Shown: positions 1 through 10,142 of the stretch, piece after piece | How the letters are laid out: each line of letters opens with the position of its first letter | Position numbering within the stretch: position 1 is the stretch's first letter | NCBI RefSeq assembly: GCF_008806755.1 | Contig: NZ_WAAU01000003.1 | Location: forward strand, 540,821-604,820 | From: Tenacibaculum aiptasiae | GTDB lineage: Bacteria > Bacteroidota > Bacteroidia > Flavobacteriales > Flavobacteriaceae | Direction of reading: 5' to 3' | Length of the DNA: 64,000 bases | Position numbers and translations under genes: made by a program | Notes under the pieces: model-generated | The model's database searches: none | Seen by the model: only the letters and a program-made list of their open reading frames with translations | Told to the model about the DNA's origin: nothing

Positions 1-2
1 AT

Positions 3-896
3 TTAGCTATCAAAGAAGATGAGATAAATGATAATCTTATTCAAGAGAGATATATTAAAGCCCTAGCATATTTTAAAAAAGAAACTACAGAAAAGATTAT
101 AGATGTGTTTGAAACTTTTTCATACAGCACAGATAATTCTGCAGTAGAAAAAGATATAGAAAAACAAGTATCAGCTTTTGAAGATTTTCTAAGAATAAAA
201 AAAATATTATTTAGCTCATTATCTTCTGAGTTTTCAACAGAAGAGTTTTTAAAAGTAAGAGCAAAAGCTATTCTTGATAAACCAGAGAAAAAGAAGAAAA
301 AGAGAGCTGTTGTAACTTCAACAGCACATCAAAAATTATTTGAAGAATTGCAGTTATTTAGAACAAGTGTCTCTAATTCAGAAGATATTCCACCATTTCA
401 AGTTTTTACACAAAAAACATTATTTGAGCTATGCGAATTGTTGCCAATGGATAAATCTCAACTTATAAAAGTAAATGGAATGGGGAAAATTAGAGTTAAT
501 AAATATGGTGATGAAATATTAGAAATTATTAATGATTATGCAAAAGCTAATAATCTCAAATCACAAATTGAAATTGTAGAAATAGAGAAAGACAAACGTA
601 ATACTAAAGATATTACATTTGATTTATACAAGGAAGGTTTGAATACAGAAGAAATTGCAGCAAAACGTGGTTTGGTTATAGGTACTATTGAAGGACATTT
701 ATCACATTTTGTTACTCAAGGAGATATTGAAATAACAGAATTATTCAGCGATAAAAAGCTTGAAAAGGCTAAAAGAATTATCAATGCTACAGGTTTAGAT
801 AATTTATCTAAAGTAAAAGAGATTGTAGAAGATGAGTATACTTGGGGAGAATTGCGAATGATTGTAGCATGGATGAGGTCTAACTTTAGAAATTAA
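3..896 (+). CDS. C-terminal part of a helicase-associated HRDC / helix-turn-helix protein (5' truncated by window)
   Basis: The frame is open from base 3, so the GTG at 105 is not a true start and the gene begins before the window. The visible part holds an HRDC domain (about bases 336-545; core motif LIKVNGMGKIRVNKYG), a nucleic-acid-binding fold typical of RecQ and related helicases. It is followed by a helix-turn-helix domain of the HTH_40 type (about bases 600-890; EEIAAKRGLVIGTIEGHLSHF). In Bacteroidota this tail is commonly fused to a PIF1/RecD-like superfamily I helicase. The helicase part is outside the window, so that identity is inferred. The next gene starts 2 bases after the stop. 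Confidence 0.72.
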   Translation, partial: LAIKEDEINDNLIQERYIKALAYFKKETTEKIIDVFETFSYSTDNSAVEKDIEKQVSAFEDFLRIKKILFSSLSSEFSTEEFLKVRAKAILDKPEKKKKKRAVVTSTAHQKLFEELQLFRTSVSNSEDIPPFQVFTQKTLFELCELLPMDKSQLIKVNGMGKIRVNKYGDEILEIINDYAKANNLKSQIEIVEIEKDKRNTKDITFDLYKEGLNTEEIAAKRGLVIGTIEGHLSHFVTQGDIEITELFSDKKLEKAKRIINATGLDNLSKVKEIVEDEYTWGELRMIVAWMRSNFRN

Positions 897-898
897 AA

Positions 899-1981
899 AT
901 GGTTGTATCCTATCTTGAAGTTTTTACTTTAATAGCTATAGTACATTGCTTTGTGTTAAGCTTAGTAATTTTGTTTTCTAAGTTTTTAAGAAGTTCAACT
1001 AATAGATATTTGGGAATTACACTTATAATTATATCTATTATTGGTATGAATAATTGGTTTTGGGATTTGAATAAGAACCCAGTTATAATTCAATTTTTAG
1101 ACTTTTTTTTATGGCAATTTTTATATCCGGTAACATTATTGTTGTTTTTTTATAAGGCTACAAAAAGTTCTATATACAAAAGAACTAAAGCATTACTTTT
1201 TTTACCATTTGTAGTATTAACGATATGTAATATTATAGTTAGTTTAGAAAATATTTATGGCTTATATAAGTTGCCGTTTATAACAAAGGATTCAGTTTCA
1301 TTTTTTTATAAAGCAATAAGTTTATGTTCTATTATTTTTCCCTTTATTGTTTTACTGCCCTCCTTTTGGTTACTATTTGTTAAAACACAAAAATCTACTA
1401 TAAAATGGTTGCGAGTATTTTGGGTAATTTTTGCACTAATAGAAATTTATGGTTTTCTATTGGAATTTCATAGGTTTTTATACTTAGAACGCAAGTCATT
1501 AAATTATTTATGGATAGGAGTTTCTTTATTGATGTATTGGATAATTTATATAGGTATTTATCGATTTAAATTGTCTAACGAACAATATGAAATAAGAGAG
1601 TATTTAAAAACAAAAAAAGTCAATGCAACTAATGAAGTAATAGAAAATCCGATAATAAAAGAGTTCATTCGTTTATTATCAGATGAACATATTCATAGAA
1701 ATTCACAATTAAATAGAGACTTTGTAGCAGAAAAACTAGGAATAAGCCCAGGCTATTTATCTCAACTAATAAAAGAAAGTCCGTATAAGAGCTTTTCAGA
1801 TATAGTTAATAAATATCGAATAGAAGATGTAAAAGAAATGTTGATAGACTCTGGTTTTTCAAATTATAGTTTATTAGCAATAGGTTTAGAAGTTGGTTTT
1901 AATTCAAAGGCAACGTTTTTCAATGCTTTTAAAAAATATACAGGAATCACTCCGAGCGAGTATCAAAAACAATATAAATAA
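899..1981 (+). CDS. Membrane-anchored AraC-family transcriptional regulator
   Basis: A 360-residue protein. The N-terminal two thirds carry about seven hydrophobic segments (near residues 3-25, 33-53, 60-85, 94-115, 135-162, 168-190, 200-222), like the 7TM sensory modules fused to AraC domains in Bacteroidota. The C-terminal part (about 265-360) is an AraC/XylS double helix-turn-helix, with the typical end GFNSKATFFNAFKKYTGITPSEY. It probably senses a ligand at the membrane and regulates transcription. It starts 2 bases after the preceding stop, and the secreted amidohydrolase gene 85 bases downstream is a possible target. The ligand is unknown. Confidence 0.85.
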   Translation: MVVSYLEVFTLIAIVHCFVLSLVILFSKFLRSSTNRYLGITLIIISIIGMNNWFWDLNKNPVIIQFLDFFLWQFLYPVTLLLFFYKATKSSIYKRTKALLFLPFVVLTICNIIVSLENIYGLYKLPFITKDSVSFFYKAISLCSIIFPFIVLLPSFWLLFVKTQKSTIKWLRVFWVIFALIEIYGFLLEFHRFLYLERKSLNYLWIGVSLLMYWIIYIGIYRFKLSNEQYEIREYLKTKKVNATNEVIENPIIKEFIRLLSDEHIHRNSQLNRDFVAEKLGISPGYLSQLIKESPYKSFSDIVNKYRIEDVKEMLIDSGFSNYSLLAIGLEVGFNSKATFFNAFKKYTGITPSEYQKQYK

Positions 1982-2066
1982 GTATTGATTTCTTAGAATC
2001 TAACATTTTTAAACTCCTTAAACCCTTGATGTAATTAGGTTTGCTGAAAAATTAAAGCAAACCATT

Positions 2067-3380
2067 ATGATAAAATTCAATTTTAAAGTATTACTTTTTT
2101 TCTTCATAGTAATTACAAATAGTCAAGCTCAAAACAAAAAAATACTTATAAAAAACGTGCATATAATTCCAATGGATGTAGATACCATTCTGAAAAATTA
2201 TAATGTACTTATTCATAAAAACAGAATTGAAAAAATAGCACCAAATTCATCTTTGTTAAAATGGAAGTATGATACATTAATTAAAGGAACTAATAAATAT
2301 TTGCTACCAGGATTTGCAGAAATGCATTTCCATAATCAAACTGATATTAAAAATGAATTCAAGTTATTAGTAGCTAATGGTATTACTTCAGCAAGAAATA
2401 TGGCTGAGGATAAAAAGCAAGATCAAATCAAAAACAAAAAGCTATCAGAAAAATTAACCATTGCTCCTAAATATTATACCACAGGACCCTATTTACAAAG
2501 AAAAGATTTGAAAACGGAAGAAGAAGTAGTGTCCGTAGTTTCATATCATAAAAAAAGAGGATATGATTATATAAAGTTAGCTGACAACTTACCTAAGAAT
2601 ATTTATTTAAAGTTGTTAAGAGAGGCGCAAAAAAATCAATTAGAAGTAATTGGTCATGGACAAAGAAAAATGCCTTTAGAATATTCCTTACGAATGAAAT
2701 CGATAGCACATATAGAAGAGTTTATGAATATCTTTTCTGAAAAAGAAAGAGAAAGTTCAGTTTTTTTGAAAAAAGCTGCTAAACAAATTAAAACGAGTGG
2801 AGTGTATGTGTCACCAACATTAGGAATATTCGATATGATTAGTAATTATGCTGATAATGATAGACATGAAGAACTTCTTAAAAAAGAAGAGTTGAAATAT
2901 TTGCCAAATTACTATAAAGATTATTGGGTTTCAGATAGTGTTCATTACCGAAAGTATGAATGGTTTACTTCGAAAAAATCCTTAAAACGTTTAGCTAAAG
3001 AATTACAATGGCAACAAATGTTTACTAAGTTATTACATAATGAAGGAGTTCCTTTATTAACAAGTAGTGATACTTATGGTTTATTCTTACCAGGTTTTTC
3101 ATTACATACAGAACTTGAGTTTATTAATAAATCAGGTTTAACAACTTATGAAACTTTAAAAACTGCAACTATAATTCCAGCAAGATATTTTAATGCTGTT
3201 TCAGAAGAAGGAAGTGTTAGTGAAGGTAAGAATGCAAATTTGGTTTTATTGGAAGATAATCCTCTTGAAAATATTACAAATACAAGGAAAATAGCTGGTG
3301 TATTTGTTAAAGGAAACTTCTTGTCAAAAAGTAAGATAGATAAAGTTTTAAGAGAGGTTAAAAACTCTTGTAAACAGTAG
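2067..3380 (+). CDS. Secreted amidohydrolase-family metal-dependent hydrolase
   Basis: A 437-residue protein with a signal peptide (MIKFNFKVLLFFFIVITNSQAQ). Metal-site residues of the imidazolonepropionase-like amidohydrolase group can be placed: H87 and H89 in MHFH, K170 (likely carbamylated) in DYIKLADN, H197 in IGHGQ, H215 in IAHIEE and D335 in TSSDTYG. The C-terminal strand (EGSVSEGKNANLVLLEDNPL) is typical of the family. Members cleave C-N bonds in rings or peptides; here the enzyme should work in the periplasm or outside the cell. The substrate cannot be told. The upstream 7TM AraC regulator may control it. Confidence 0.85.
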   Translation: MIKFNFKVLLFFFIVITNSQAQNKKILIKNVHIIPMDVDTILKNYNVLIHKNRIEKIAPNSSLLKWKYDTLIKGTNKYLLPGFAEMHFHNQTDIKNEFKLLVANGITSARNMAEDKKQDQIKNKKLSEKLTIAPKYYTTGPYLQRKDLKTEEEVVSVVSYHKKRGYDYIKLADNLPKNIYLKLLREAQKNQLEVIGHGQRKMPLEYSLRMKSIAHIEEFMNIFSEKERESSVFLKKAAKQIKTSGVYVSPTLGIFDMISNYADNDRHEELLKKEELKYLPNYYKDYWVSDSVHYRKYEWFTSKKSLKRLAKELQWQQMFTKLLHNEGVPLLTSSDTYGLFLPGFSLHTELEFINKSGLTTYETLKTATIIPARYFNAVSEEGSVSEGKNANLVLLEDNPLENITNTRKIAGVFVKGNFLSKSKIDKVLREVKNSCKQ

Positions 3381-3381
3381 G

Positions 3382-3416
3382 TTTTTAGCTTTTTAAAGCT
3401 AAAAATTATTTTTTTT
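3382..3416 (+). terminator. AT-rich hairpin after the amidohydrolase gene
   Basis: TTTTAGCTTT pairs with AAAGCTAAAA, followed by ATTATTTTTTTT. It sits directly after the stop at 3380. The stem is AT-rich, so strength is uncertain. Confidence 0.45.
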
Positions 3417-3478
3417 AGTTTTGTTTATTGTGTTGATTATTAGTAATTTAGATTTAAATTAACCAAAACCCTTCAAAA

Positions 3479-5974
3479 ATGAAAAATTATCTTTTCAAAG
3501 AGGTACTTTGTGCCCTAATCTTTCTAAGCGCATTAGTCGTAAATGCCCAAAAAGCTTTTAAAATAGGTGATGAATTTGACTCAGACATCAAGATTACAAA
3601 AACCTATCAAAAGTTTAAAAAGAAAAGTTCAAGTCAACAAAAAAAGGAATTAGTGTATAGCAAAGAGTTTTACTCTAAAAACTCATCTTACATTAAGTTG
3701 TATTTTAAAAATTTTGATTTAGCTCTAGGTGATTATCTAGAAATAATTGGAGCAAAAAGCAAAGAATCATTGATATATGGTGGAAAAGGAAAAATTGTTG
3801 ATAATAGTATGACAACAATTAGTAATTTCTGGTCAAAAGTATTATTTGATGACAAAGTTGAAGTTCGCTTATATTCATCTGGAAATGTAGGTAAACACAA
3901 TGGATTTGAAATTGCTAAAGTTGCTTACGGTTTCACACCAAGTAAATTGATTAAAACGGTAGAAAAGCATCAAGGAAAAACTATTTGTTCTAGCGATAAT
4001 AAAGAGCGAATAGCTTGTTATAGTGGAACAGATATGTATGAAAAAGCAAAGGCTGTATGTAGACTAATAATTAATGGTAGTTCGAGTTGTACAGGTTGGC
4101 TATTAGGAAGTGAAGGTCACTTAATGACCAATAATCACTGTATTGGTTCTTCATCTGATGCTCAAAACACAGATTTTATTTTTAATTATCAGCATCAAAG
4201 CTGTACAGGTTCTGCAAATGCTACTCAAAATGTAGTAGCATCTTCAGCTACTTTTGTAAAAACGAGTTCTAGTTTAGATTATACTTTGGTAAAGCTACCT
4301 ACTAATCCAACTAGTACATACGGTTATTTAAGTATTAGTCCAACAGTATCATCTGTAGGTGATAGAATTTATATTCCACAGCACCCAGGAGGAAGAAGAA
4401 AAGAAATCTCTGTGAATACCGATACTGGTTTTTCAGAAGTTTCTTGTGTGGGAAGTTGCGGAAATGCTGGAGGAGCAGGAAAAAGAATGAATTATTATGC
4501 AGATACAGAGGGCGGAAGTTCAGGTTCGCCAGTAATTGATTACAATACAAATTTTGTTGTAGCTATTCATAATACAGGATTTTGTCCTAATGGATCTTAT
4601 GGAAGAAGCGACGATTTAATTAGTGCTATTGGTAGTTCTATGCCTGCAAATGGAGTAGGTAGTGGTGGTGGAGGTAATCCAACCGGATGTTCTAGTACTG
4701 TAAATTCTTTTCCTTATGCTCAAAGTTTTGAAACAGGAGATGGATGGACACAAGCCACTGGAGATGATGGTAATTGGGTAAGAGATGCCTCTGGTACACC
4801 TTCAACAGGAACTGGACCTAGTTCTGGCGCTGATGGTAATTATTATATGTTTTTAGAGGCTTCTAATAATAGTAGTCCTGGTCAAATAGGAGCAAATGCT
4901 ACAGCTATTTTAGAAAGTCCTTGTTTTAATTTATCAGGAGTAAGCTCTGCAACATTTACTTTTAGTAATCATATGTATGGAACTAATGTAGGTTCTTTAA
5001 GATTAGAAGCTTCTACAAACGGTACCAATTGGACTAGTTTATGGAGTGATTCTGGAAATAAAGGAAACCAATGGAATAATCAATCCGTAAATTTGAGCTC
5101 ATATGTAGGTCAAAATGAAGTAAGATTAAGATTTGTTGGTACAACTGGATCTGGTTGGTCTAGTGATATAGCTATTGATAATTTAGCCTTAACCTCTGGA
5201 GGAGGAAGTTCTGGATGTTCATCATTAAATTTTAATGATTATACTATTACTTCTTTTTCAAATCAAGACAGCTCAGGGAATTATTCTGTAGGTTCTGGAG
5301 GGGCTTCATTAACCTTAACAAATAATACTTGGAAGTATATTTCTTTAAATTATACAGTTACAGCGAATACTGTGATTGAGTTTGAATTTAGTAGTACTTC
5401 TCAAGGAGAAATACATGGTATAGGTTTTGAAAACGATAATACTTTAACATCTAGTAGATATTTTAAAGTTCATGGTACACAAAATTATGGAATCACCAAT
5501 TTTGATAATTATGCTAGCGGAACCAAGAAATATGTAATTCCTGTAGGTAGTTCTTATACTGGTGCTATGGATAGATTAGTGTTTATAAACGATAACGATG
5601 GTGGTTCTGGAAATAACTCTACGTTTAGTAATGTGAAAATTTATGAAGGATCATGTGAAAGTTCAAATGTAATAGTTACAGAATTATTTGATACTAGAGT
5701 AGATGTTTTAGGAGATGAAGATGAAGGAATCTTTACATCAGTAAATATTGCTCCAAACCCTATTGAAAAAGGTAAATTATTACAATTAGTTGGGCCAGAA
5801 AGAAATTTTTCAAATGCATCTTACAAAGTAGTAAATGTATTAGGACAAGTATTGAAAGAAGGAAGTTTATCTGAAGAAAAAACAATCAATATCGATAAAC
5901 TGAATTCAGGAATCTATATTTTAAGGTTAGAAAATAAGTTTACTAAGACCAGTAAACGATTTGTGATAGAATAG
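3479..5974 (+). CDS. T9SS-exported trypsin-like serine endopeptidase with MAM-like and C-terminal sorting domains
   Basis: An 831-residue secreted protease. A signal peptide (residues 1-24, ending VVNAQ) is followed by a region of about 140 residues and then a trypsin-like domain. Its catalytic triad is visible as H220 (TNNHCIG), D267 (SSLDYTLVKL) and S348 (GGSSGSPV), similar to bacterial lysyl endopeptidases. A MAM-like/jelly-roll domain spans about 405-570 (FETGDGWTQATGDDGNWVRD) and a further beta-rich module about 575-725. The last 80 residues are a type IX sorting domain (APNPIEKGK, then KLNSGIYILRLEN and KRFVIE), so it should cross the outer membrane by T9SS. Specificity is not decided by the sequence. 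Confidence 0.92.
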   Translation: MKNYLFKEVLCALIFLSALVVNAQKAFKIGDEFDSDIKITKTYQKFKKKSSSQQKKELVYSKEFYSKNSSYIKLYFKNFDLALGDYLEIIGAKSKESLIYGGKGKIVDNSMTTISNFWSKVLFDDKVEVRLYSSGNVGKHNGFEIAKVAYGFTPSKLIKTVEKHQGKTICSSDNKERIACYSGTDMYEKAKAVCRLIINGSSSCTGWLLGSEGHLMTNNHCIGSSSDAQNTDFIFNYQHQSCTGSANATQNVVASSATFVKTSSSLDYTLVKLPTNPTSTYGYLSISPTVSSVGDRIYIPQHPGGRRKEISVNTDTGFSEVSCVGSCGNAGGAGKRMNYYADTEGGSSGSPVIDYNTNFVVAIHNTGFCPNGSYGRSDDLISAIGSSMPANGVGSGGGGNPTGCSSTVNSFPYAQSFETGDGWTQATGDDGNWVRDASGTPSTGTGPSSGADGNYYMFLEASNNSSPGQIGANATAILESPCFNLSGVSSATFTFSNHMYGTNVGSLRLEASTNGTNWTSLWSDSGNKGNQWNNQSVNLSSYVGQNEVRLRFVGTTGSGWSSDIAIDNLALTSGGGSSGCSSLNFNDYTITSFSNQDSSGNYSVGSGGASLTLTNNTWKYISLNYTVTANTVIEFEFSSTSQGEIHGIGFENDNTLTSSRYFKVHGTQNYGITNFDNYASGTKKYVIPVGSSYTGAMDRLVFINDNDGGSGNNSTFSNVKIYEGSCESSNVIVTELFDTRVDVLGDEDEGIFTSVNIAPNPIEKGKLLQLVGPERNFSNASYKVVNVLGQVLKEGSLSEEKTINIDKLNSGIYILRLENKFTKTSKRFVIE

Positions 5975-5993
5975 AGGATAATCTATAAAAGAA

Positions 5994-6028
5994 ACAGCCC
6001 TCTTAAATATTAAGAGGGCTGTTTTATT
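5994..6028. terminator. Bidirectional terminator between the protease gene and the suf operon
   Basis: A perfect 12-bp stem (ACAGCCCTCTTA with TAAGAGGGCTGT, loop AATAT) ends with TTTTATTTTTT on the plus strand. It lies between convergent genes and stops the protease transcript. It may also end the suf transcript just after sufD. Confidence 0.85.
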
Positions 6029-6043
6029 TTTTATAATCTAATA

Positions 6044-7357
6044 TTACAAGTCGAAACCAATATTAACACCTAATTTGTTAGCTATTAATTTATTAATTCT
6101 CTTTTTAACTTCAGGTATTTTTACACTTTCTAATACAGTATTAGCAAAAGCATACATTAATAATGCACGAGCTTCTTTTTTAGGAATACCACGCTGTTGC
6201 ATATAGAACAATGCTTGTTCATCTAATTGCCCAATAGTACAACCATGAGAGCATTTTACATCATCAGCAAAAATCTCTAATTGAGGTTTTGCGTTTATCG
6301 TTGCTTTGTCACTAATTAAAACATTATTGTTTTGTTGGTAAGCGTTCGTTTTTTGAGCTTCTTTCTCAACAATAACTTTACCGTTGAAAACACCAGTAGA
6401 ACGACCTCCATAAATACCTTTATAGTCTTGGTGACTCTCACAATTTGGTTCTATATGGTGAACTAAAGTATGGTGATCAACATGTTGTTTTCCTTCAATA
6501 ATTGTAATTCCTTTTAAGATAGAATCAATACGCTCTCCTTTTTGGTAGAAATTTAAGTTATTACGTGTAATATTTCCTCCAAAAGAAAAAGTATGTACAG
6601 AACAAACACTTTCCGATTGTTGCTCAATGTAAGTGTTATCTACTAAAGAAGCGTTATCATTATCGTTCTGAATTTTATAATAATCAACAGTTGAATGTGT
6701 ATCAGTAAAAATTTCAGTTACTACATTAGTAAGAACAGGGTTATCTGTTAAACTTTGATGACGCTCTATAATTTGAACATGTGCATTGCGTTCAGCTACT
6801 ACTAAGTTTCTTGGTTGAACCATAGTAGCATCTTCCTTTCCAGTTGTAAAGTTGATAATTTGTATTGGTTTTTCAACTTCTACGTTTCTAGGAATATGAA
6901 TAAATGCACCTTCAGTAGCAAAAGCAGTATTTAAAGATGTTAAATTATCTTGCTTAGCTATTTTATTGAAATAGTTTTCAATTACAGGTTTGTACTTAGG
7001 TTTAGATAATGCTGCAGAAAGTAAGCATACATCCATACCATCGTGTGTTGTTTCTGATAAGAAAGAGCTGTATTTACCATCGATAAAAATAATCTTATAA
7101 CTATCTATATCGTGAATAAAATATTTCTTTACATCAGCTAATTCTATGGCAATATCATGATCTGGAAATAAGCTATAATCTTCTTTTAAAACTGAATTTA
7201 AAGAAGTGTATTTCCAAGCTTCTAATTTCTTTGTAGGAAATCCTAATTTTTCAAACTCTTGTAACGCTTTTGTACGAATATCATGAATATCAGAATTAAC
7301 ATTCAATCCATTTTCAAAGGCTACATATGATGATAATAATTTCTCTTTTAACTCCAT
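6044..7357 (-). CDS. sufD: SufD, Fe-S cluster assembly scaffold subunit
   Basis: A 437-residue SufB/SufD-fold protein (parallel beta-helix). SufD forms the SufBC2D complex that builds Fe-S clusters using ATPase SufC. The family-typical C-terminal region is clear: DDVKCSHGCTIGQLDEQALFYMQQRGIPKKEARALLMYAF. The conserved C-terminal Cys-His pair of SufD is in the KCSHGCT segment. It is the last gene of the sufA-B-C-D run, with 29 bases between the sufC stop and the sufD start. A hairpin follows at once, and no cysteine desulfurase (sufS) or sufE lies downstream, unlike many flavobacterial suf operons. Confidence 0.95.
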   Translation of the reverse strand: MELKEKLLSSYVAFENGLNVNSDIHDIRTKALQEFEKLGFPTKKLEAWKYTSLNSVLKEDYSLFPDHDIAIELADVKKYFIHDIDSYKIIFIDGKYSSFLSETTHDGMDVCLLSAALSKPKYKPVIENYFNKIAKQDNLTSLNTAFATEGAFIHIPRNVEVEKPIQIINFTTGKEDATMVQPRNLVVAERNAHVQIIERHQSLTDNPVLTNVVTEIFTDTHSTVDYYKIQNDNDNASLVDNTYIEQQSESVCSVHTFSFGGNITRNNLNFYQKGERIDSILKGITIIEGKQHVDHHTLVHHIEPNCESHQDYKGIYGGRSTGVFNGKVIVEKEAQKTNAYQQNNNVLISDKATINAKPQLEIFADDVKCSHGCTIGQLDEQALFYMQQRGIPKKEARALLMYAFANTVLESVKIPEVKKRINKLIANKLGVNIGFDL

Positions 7358-7386
7358 TCTTTCAATGTTTAGTTGAATCCAACTAA

Positions 7387-8139
7387 TTATGAGTTTACCT
7401 CTTCTTTAATCCAATCGTATCCTTTTTCTTCAAGCTTTAAAGCTAAAGAAGCGTCACCTGTTTTTACAATTTTACCATCATGTAAAACGTGTACATAATC
7501 AGGAACTATATAATCTAATAAACGTTGGTAGTGTGTAATAACTACAACTGCGTTGTTTTCAGATTTTAATTTGTTTACACCATTAGCAACAATACGTAAT
7601 GCATCGATATCTAAACCAGAATCTGTTTCATCTAAGATTGCTAATTTAGGCTCTAACATAGCCATTTGGAAAATTTCATTACGTTTCTTCTCTCCTCCAG
7701 AAAAACCTTCATTTAAAGAACGAGATAAGAATTTTCTATCAATTTCTAATAATTCAGATTTTTCACGAATCTTTTTTAGCATGTCTTTCGCAGGCATTTC
7801 TTCTAAACCTTGTGCTTTACGAGATTCGTTAATAGCTGTTTTAATAAAGTTAGTTACAGTAACACCAGGAATTTCTACTGGATATTGGAATGATAAAAAT
7901 ACTCCTGCATGCGCTCTTTCTTCAGGAGCTAATTCGCTAATATCTTCACCTTCTAACTCGATGTTTCCAGAAGTAACTTCATAATTTTCATTACCTGCAA
8001 TTACAGATGATAAAGTACTTTTTCCTGCACCATTTGGTCCCATGATAGCATGTACCTCTCCAGCTTTAACTTCTAAATTAATTCCTTTTAGAATGTCTTT
8101 GTCTTCTACCTGTGCGTGTAAGTTTTCTATTTTTAACAT
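7387..8139 (-). CDS. sufC: SufC, Fe-S assembly ATPase
   Basis: A 250-residue ABC-type ATPase. Walker A is GPNGAGKS (residues 34-41), the signature motif is the SufC form FSGGEKKR (about 147-154), and Walker B is LAILDETDSGLDID. SufC pairs with SufB and SufD in the cytoplasm and uses ATP hydrolysis to rearrange the scaffold for cluster assembly. It lies between sufB and sufD. About 100 bases separate it from sufB, and I see no clear separate promoter there. Confidence 0.97.
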   Translation of the reverse strand: MLKIENLHAQVEDKDILKGINLEVKAGEVHAIMGPNGAGKSTLSSVIAGNENYEVTSGNIELEGEDISELAPEERAHAGVFLSFQYPVEIPGVTVTNFIKTAINESRKAQGLEEMPAKDMLKKIREKSELLEIDRKFLSRSLNEGFSGGEKKRNEIFQMAMLEPKLAILDETDSGLDIDALRIVANGVNKLKSENNAVVVITHYQRLLDYIVPDYVHVLHDGKIVKTGDASLALKLEEKGYDWIKEEVNS

Positions 8140-8242
8140 TGTTCTTATGTTATGTTAGCTATTGCTACGTGTTTTTTTATTTTGTTTTGGGTAAAGTTGT
8201 GTTAAATAACAACTTAACTTAGTGGTTAAAATCAATTAAATT

Positions 8243-9691
8243 TTAACCTACACTTCCTTCTAAACTAATTTCTAATAATTTTTGTGCTTCAACAGCAAAT
8301 TCCATTGGTAACTTATTTAATACTTCTTTACTAAATCCGTTTACAATTAATGCTATTGCTTTTTCGGTATCAATTCCACGTTGGTTACAATAAAATAATT
8401 GATCTTCACCAATTTTACTTGTAGTAGCCTCGTGCTCTATTTGTGCCGATTTATTTTTCGCTTCTATATAAGGGAATGTATGTGCACCACACTCATTACC
8501 CATTAATAAAGAATCGCATTGAGAGAAGTTACGTGCGTTTTCAGCTCTTGAATTAATTTGTACTAATCCACGGTAGCTGTTTTGTGATTTTCCTGCAGAT
8601 ATACCTTTTGAAATAATGGTTGACTTAGTGTTTTTTCCTAAGTGAATCATTTTCGTTCCAGTATCTGCTTGTTGGTGATTATTAGTTACTGCAATTGAGT
8701 AAAATTCACCTACAGAATTATTTCCTTTTAATACACAACTTGGATATTTCCATGTTACTGCAGATCCGGTTTCTACTTGTGTCCAAGAAATTTTAGCATT
8801 GGTTTCGCATAAACCTCTTTTTGTTACAAAGTTGAAAACTCCTCCTTTACCTTCAGCATCACCTGGGAACCAGTTTTGTACTGTAGAATATTTAATTTCA
8901 GCATCATCCATGGCGATTAATTCAACAACAGCTGCGTGTAATTGATTTTCATCACGTTGAGGTGCAGTACATCCTTCTAAGTAAGAAACATAACTTCCTT
9001 TATCAGCTACTACTAAAGTTCTTTCAAATTGCCCTGTACCACCTTCGTTAATTCTAAAATAAGTTGATAATTCCATTGGACAACGAACTCCTTTTGGAAT
9101 GTAACAGAATGATCCATCAGAAAAAACTGCTGAATTTAATGCAGCATAAAAGTTATCTGTTGTTGGGACTACAGAACCTATATATTTTTTAACTAATTCA
9201 GGATGTTCTTGAATTGCTTCTGAGATTGGCATAAAAATAATTCCTTTCTCAGCTAATGTTTCTTTAAAAGTTGTTGCAACAGAAACAGAGTCCATTACAA
9301 TATCAACAGCAACGTTAGCTAAACGTTTTTGTTCATCTAAAGAAATTCCTAATTTCTCAAAAGTTGCCAACATTTCAGGGTCAACTTCGTCTAAAGAATT
9401 TAATTTAGGTTTTTGTTTTGGTGCTGAATAATAAGCGATTTCTTGAAAGTTTGGTTTTTCATACTTTACATTAGCCCATTCTGGCTCTTCCATTTGTTGC
9501 CAAACTCTAAAGGCTTCTAAACGCCATTCAGTCATCCATTCAGGTTCGTTTTTCTTTTTTGAAATAGCACGAACCACATCTTCGTTTAACCCTTTAGCAA
9601 AGGTTTCACTTTCTATATCTGTATAAAAACCATATTCATATTCTTTGGTTTTTAACTCTTCTCTTAAATCGTCTTCGGTATACTTGCTCAT
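8243..9691 (-). CDS. sufB: SufB, Fe-S cluster scaffold
   Basis: A 482-residue scaffold subunit of SufBC2D, on which nascent clusters are assembled. Typical SufB segments are present: [47 protein letters not shown] and the C-terminal [18 protein letters not shown]. Length and order match the family. It follows sufA with a 15-base gap, consistent with one transcript reading sufA-sufB-sufC-sufD. Confidence 0.97.
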   Translation of the reverse strand: MSKYTEDDLREELKTKEYEYGFYTDIESETFAKGLNEDVVRAISKKKNEPEWMTEWRLEAFRVWQQMEEPEWANVKYEKPNFQEIAYYSAPKQKPKLNSLDEVDPEMLATFEKLGISLDEQKRLANVAVDIVMDSVSVATTFKETLAEKGIIFMPISEAIQEHPELVKKYIGSVVPTTDNFYAALNSAVFSDGSFCYIPKGVRCPMELSTYFRINEGGTGQFERTLVVADKGSYVSYLEGCTAPQRDENQLHAAVVELIAMDDAEIKYSTVQNWFPGDAEGKGGVFNFVTKRGLCETNAKISWTQVETGSAVTWKYPSCVLKGNNSVGEFYSIAVTNNHQQADTGTKMIHLGKNTKSTIISKGISAGKSQNSYRGLVQINSRAENARNFSQCDSLLMGNECGAHTFPYIEAKNKSAQIEHEATTSKIGEDQLFYCNQRGIDTEKAIALIVNGFSKEVLNKLPMEFAVEAQKLLEISLEGSVG

Positions 9692-9706
9692 GATTGAGTT
9701 GTAATG

Positions 9707-10036
9707 TTATAAAGAAAAACTTTCACCGCAACCACATGTACGGTTTGCATTTGGATTGTTAAAAACAAATCCTTTTCCATTTAATCCTCCAGAATACTCT
9801 AAAGTAGTTCCGACTAGGTATAAAAAACTTTTTTTGTCAACAACAATTCTTACATCGTTTTCTTCAAAAATTTTATCATTTTCTTGTGTGTTTTTATCAA
9901 AGGTTAAATCGTATGATAACCCTGAACAACCACCACTTTTTACCCCAACACGAACAAAATCGGTTGTAGCGTTAAATCCGTCGTCTGTCATTAGTTCAAT
10001 GACTTTCTTTTTAGCTGTGTCTGAAACTTTTATCAT
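9707..10036 (-). CDS. sufA: A-type iron-sulfur carrier (SufA/IscA/ErpA family)
   Basis: A 109-residue A-type carrier. The three conserved cysteines are visible: C37 in SGGCSG, and C101 and C103 in the C-terminal CGCGESF. These proteins accept Fe-S clusters from the scaffold and pass them to apo-targets. It is the first gene of the suf operon, and a good Bacteroidota -7 box lies about 30 bases upstream. The sequence alone does not separate SufA from ErpA; the name rests on the operon. Confidence 0.93.
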   Translation of the reverse strand: MIKVSDTAKKKVIELMTDDGFNATTDFVRVGVKSGGCSGLSYDLTFDKNTQENDKIFEENDVRIVVDKKSFLYLVGTTLEYSGGLNGKGFVFNNPNANRTCGCGESFSL

Positions 10037-10066
10037 TGTATAAGTGGATTAACTCTAAATAGTTTG

Positions 10067-10074
10067 CAAATATA
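10067..10074 (-). promoter_or_regulatory. Probable -7 box for the suf operon
   Basis: On the minus strand this reads TATATTTG, a perfect match to the Bacteroidota TAnnTTTG element, about 30 bases before the sufA start. A TTG lies about 24 bases further upstream, slightly beyond the usual -33 spacing. Confidence 0.6.
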
Positions 10075-10142
10075 CAATTTAAGTCTCACTTATTTGCACA
10101 ACCTTTCATTGTGTTTTTAAATAGAGTTATTAATTTTCTCGA

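Noticed and set aside
7553..7984. Plus-strand frame of 143 codons within sufC
   Set aside because: It lies opposite a clear SufC coding region with Walker and signature motifs; low-complexity Ser/Asn-rich translation is typical of a shadow frame.
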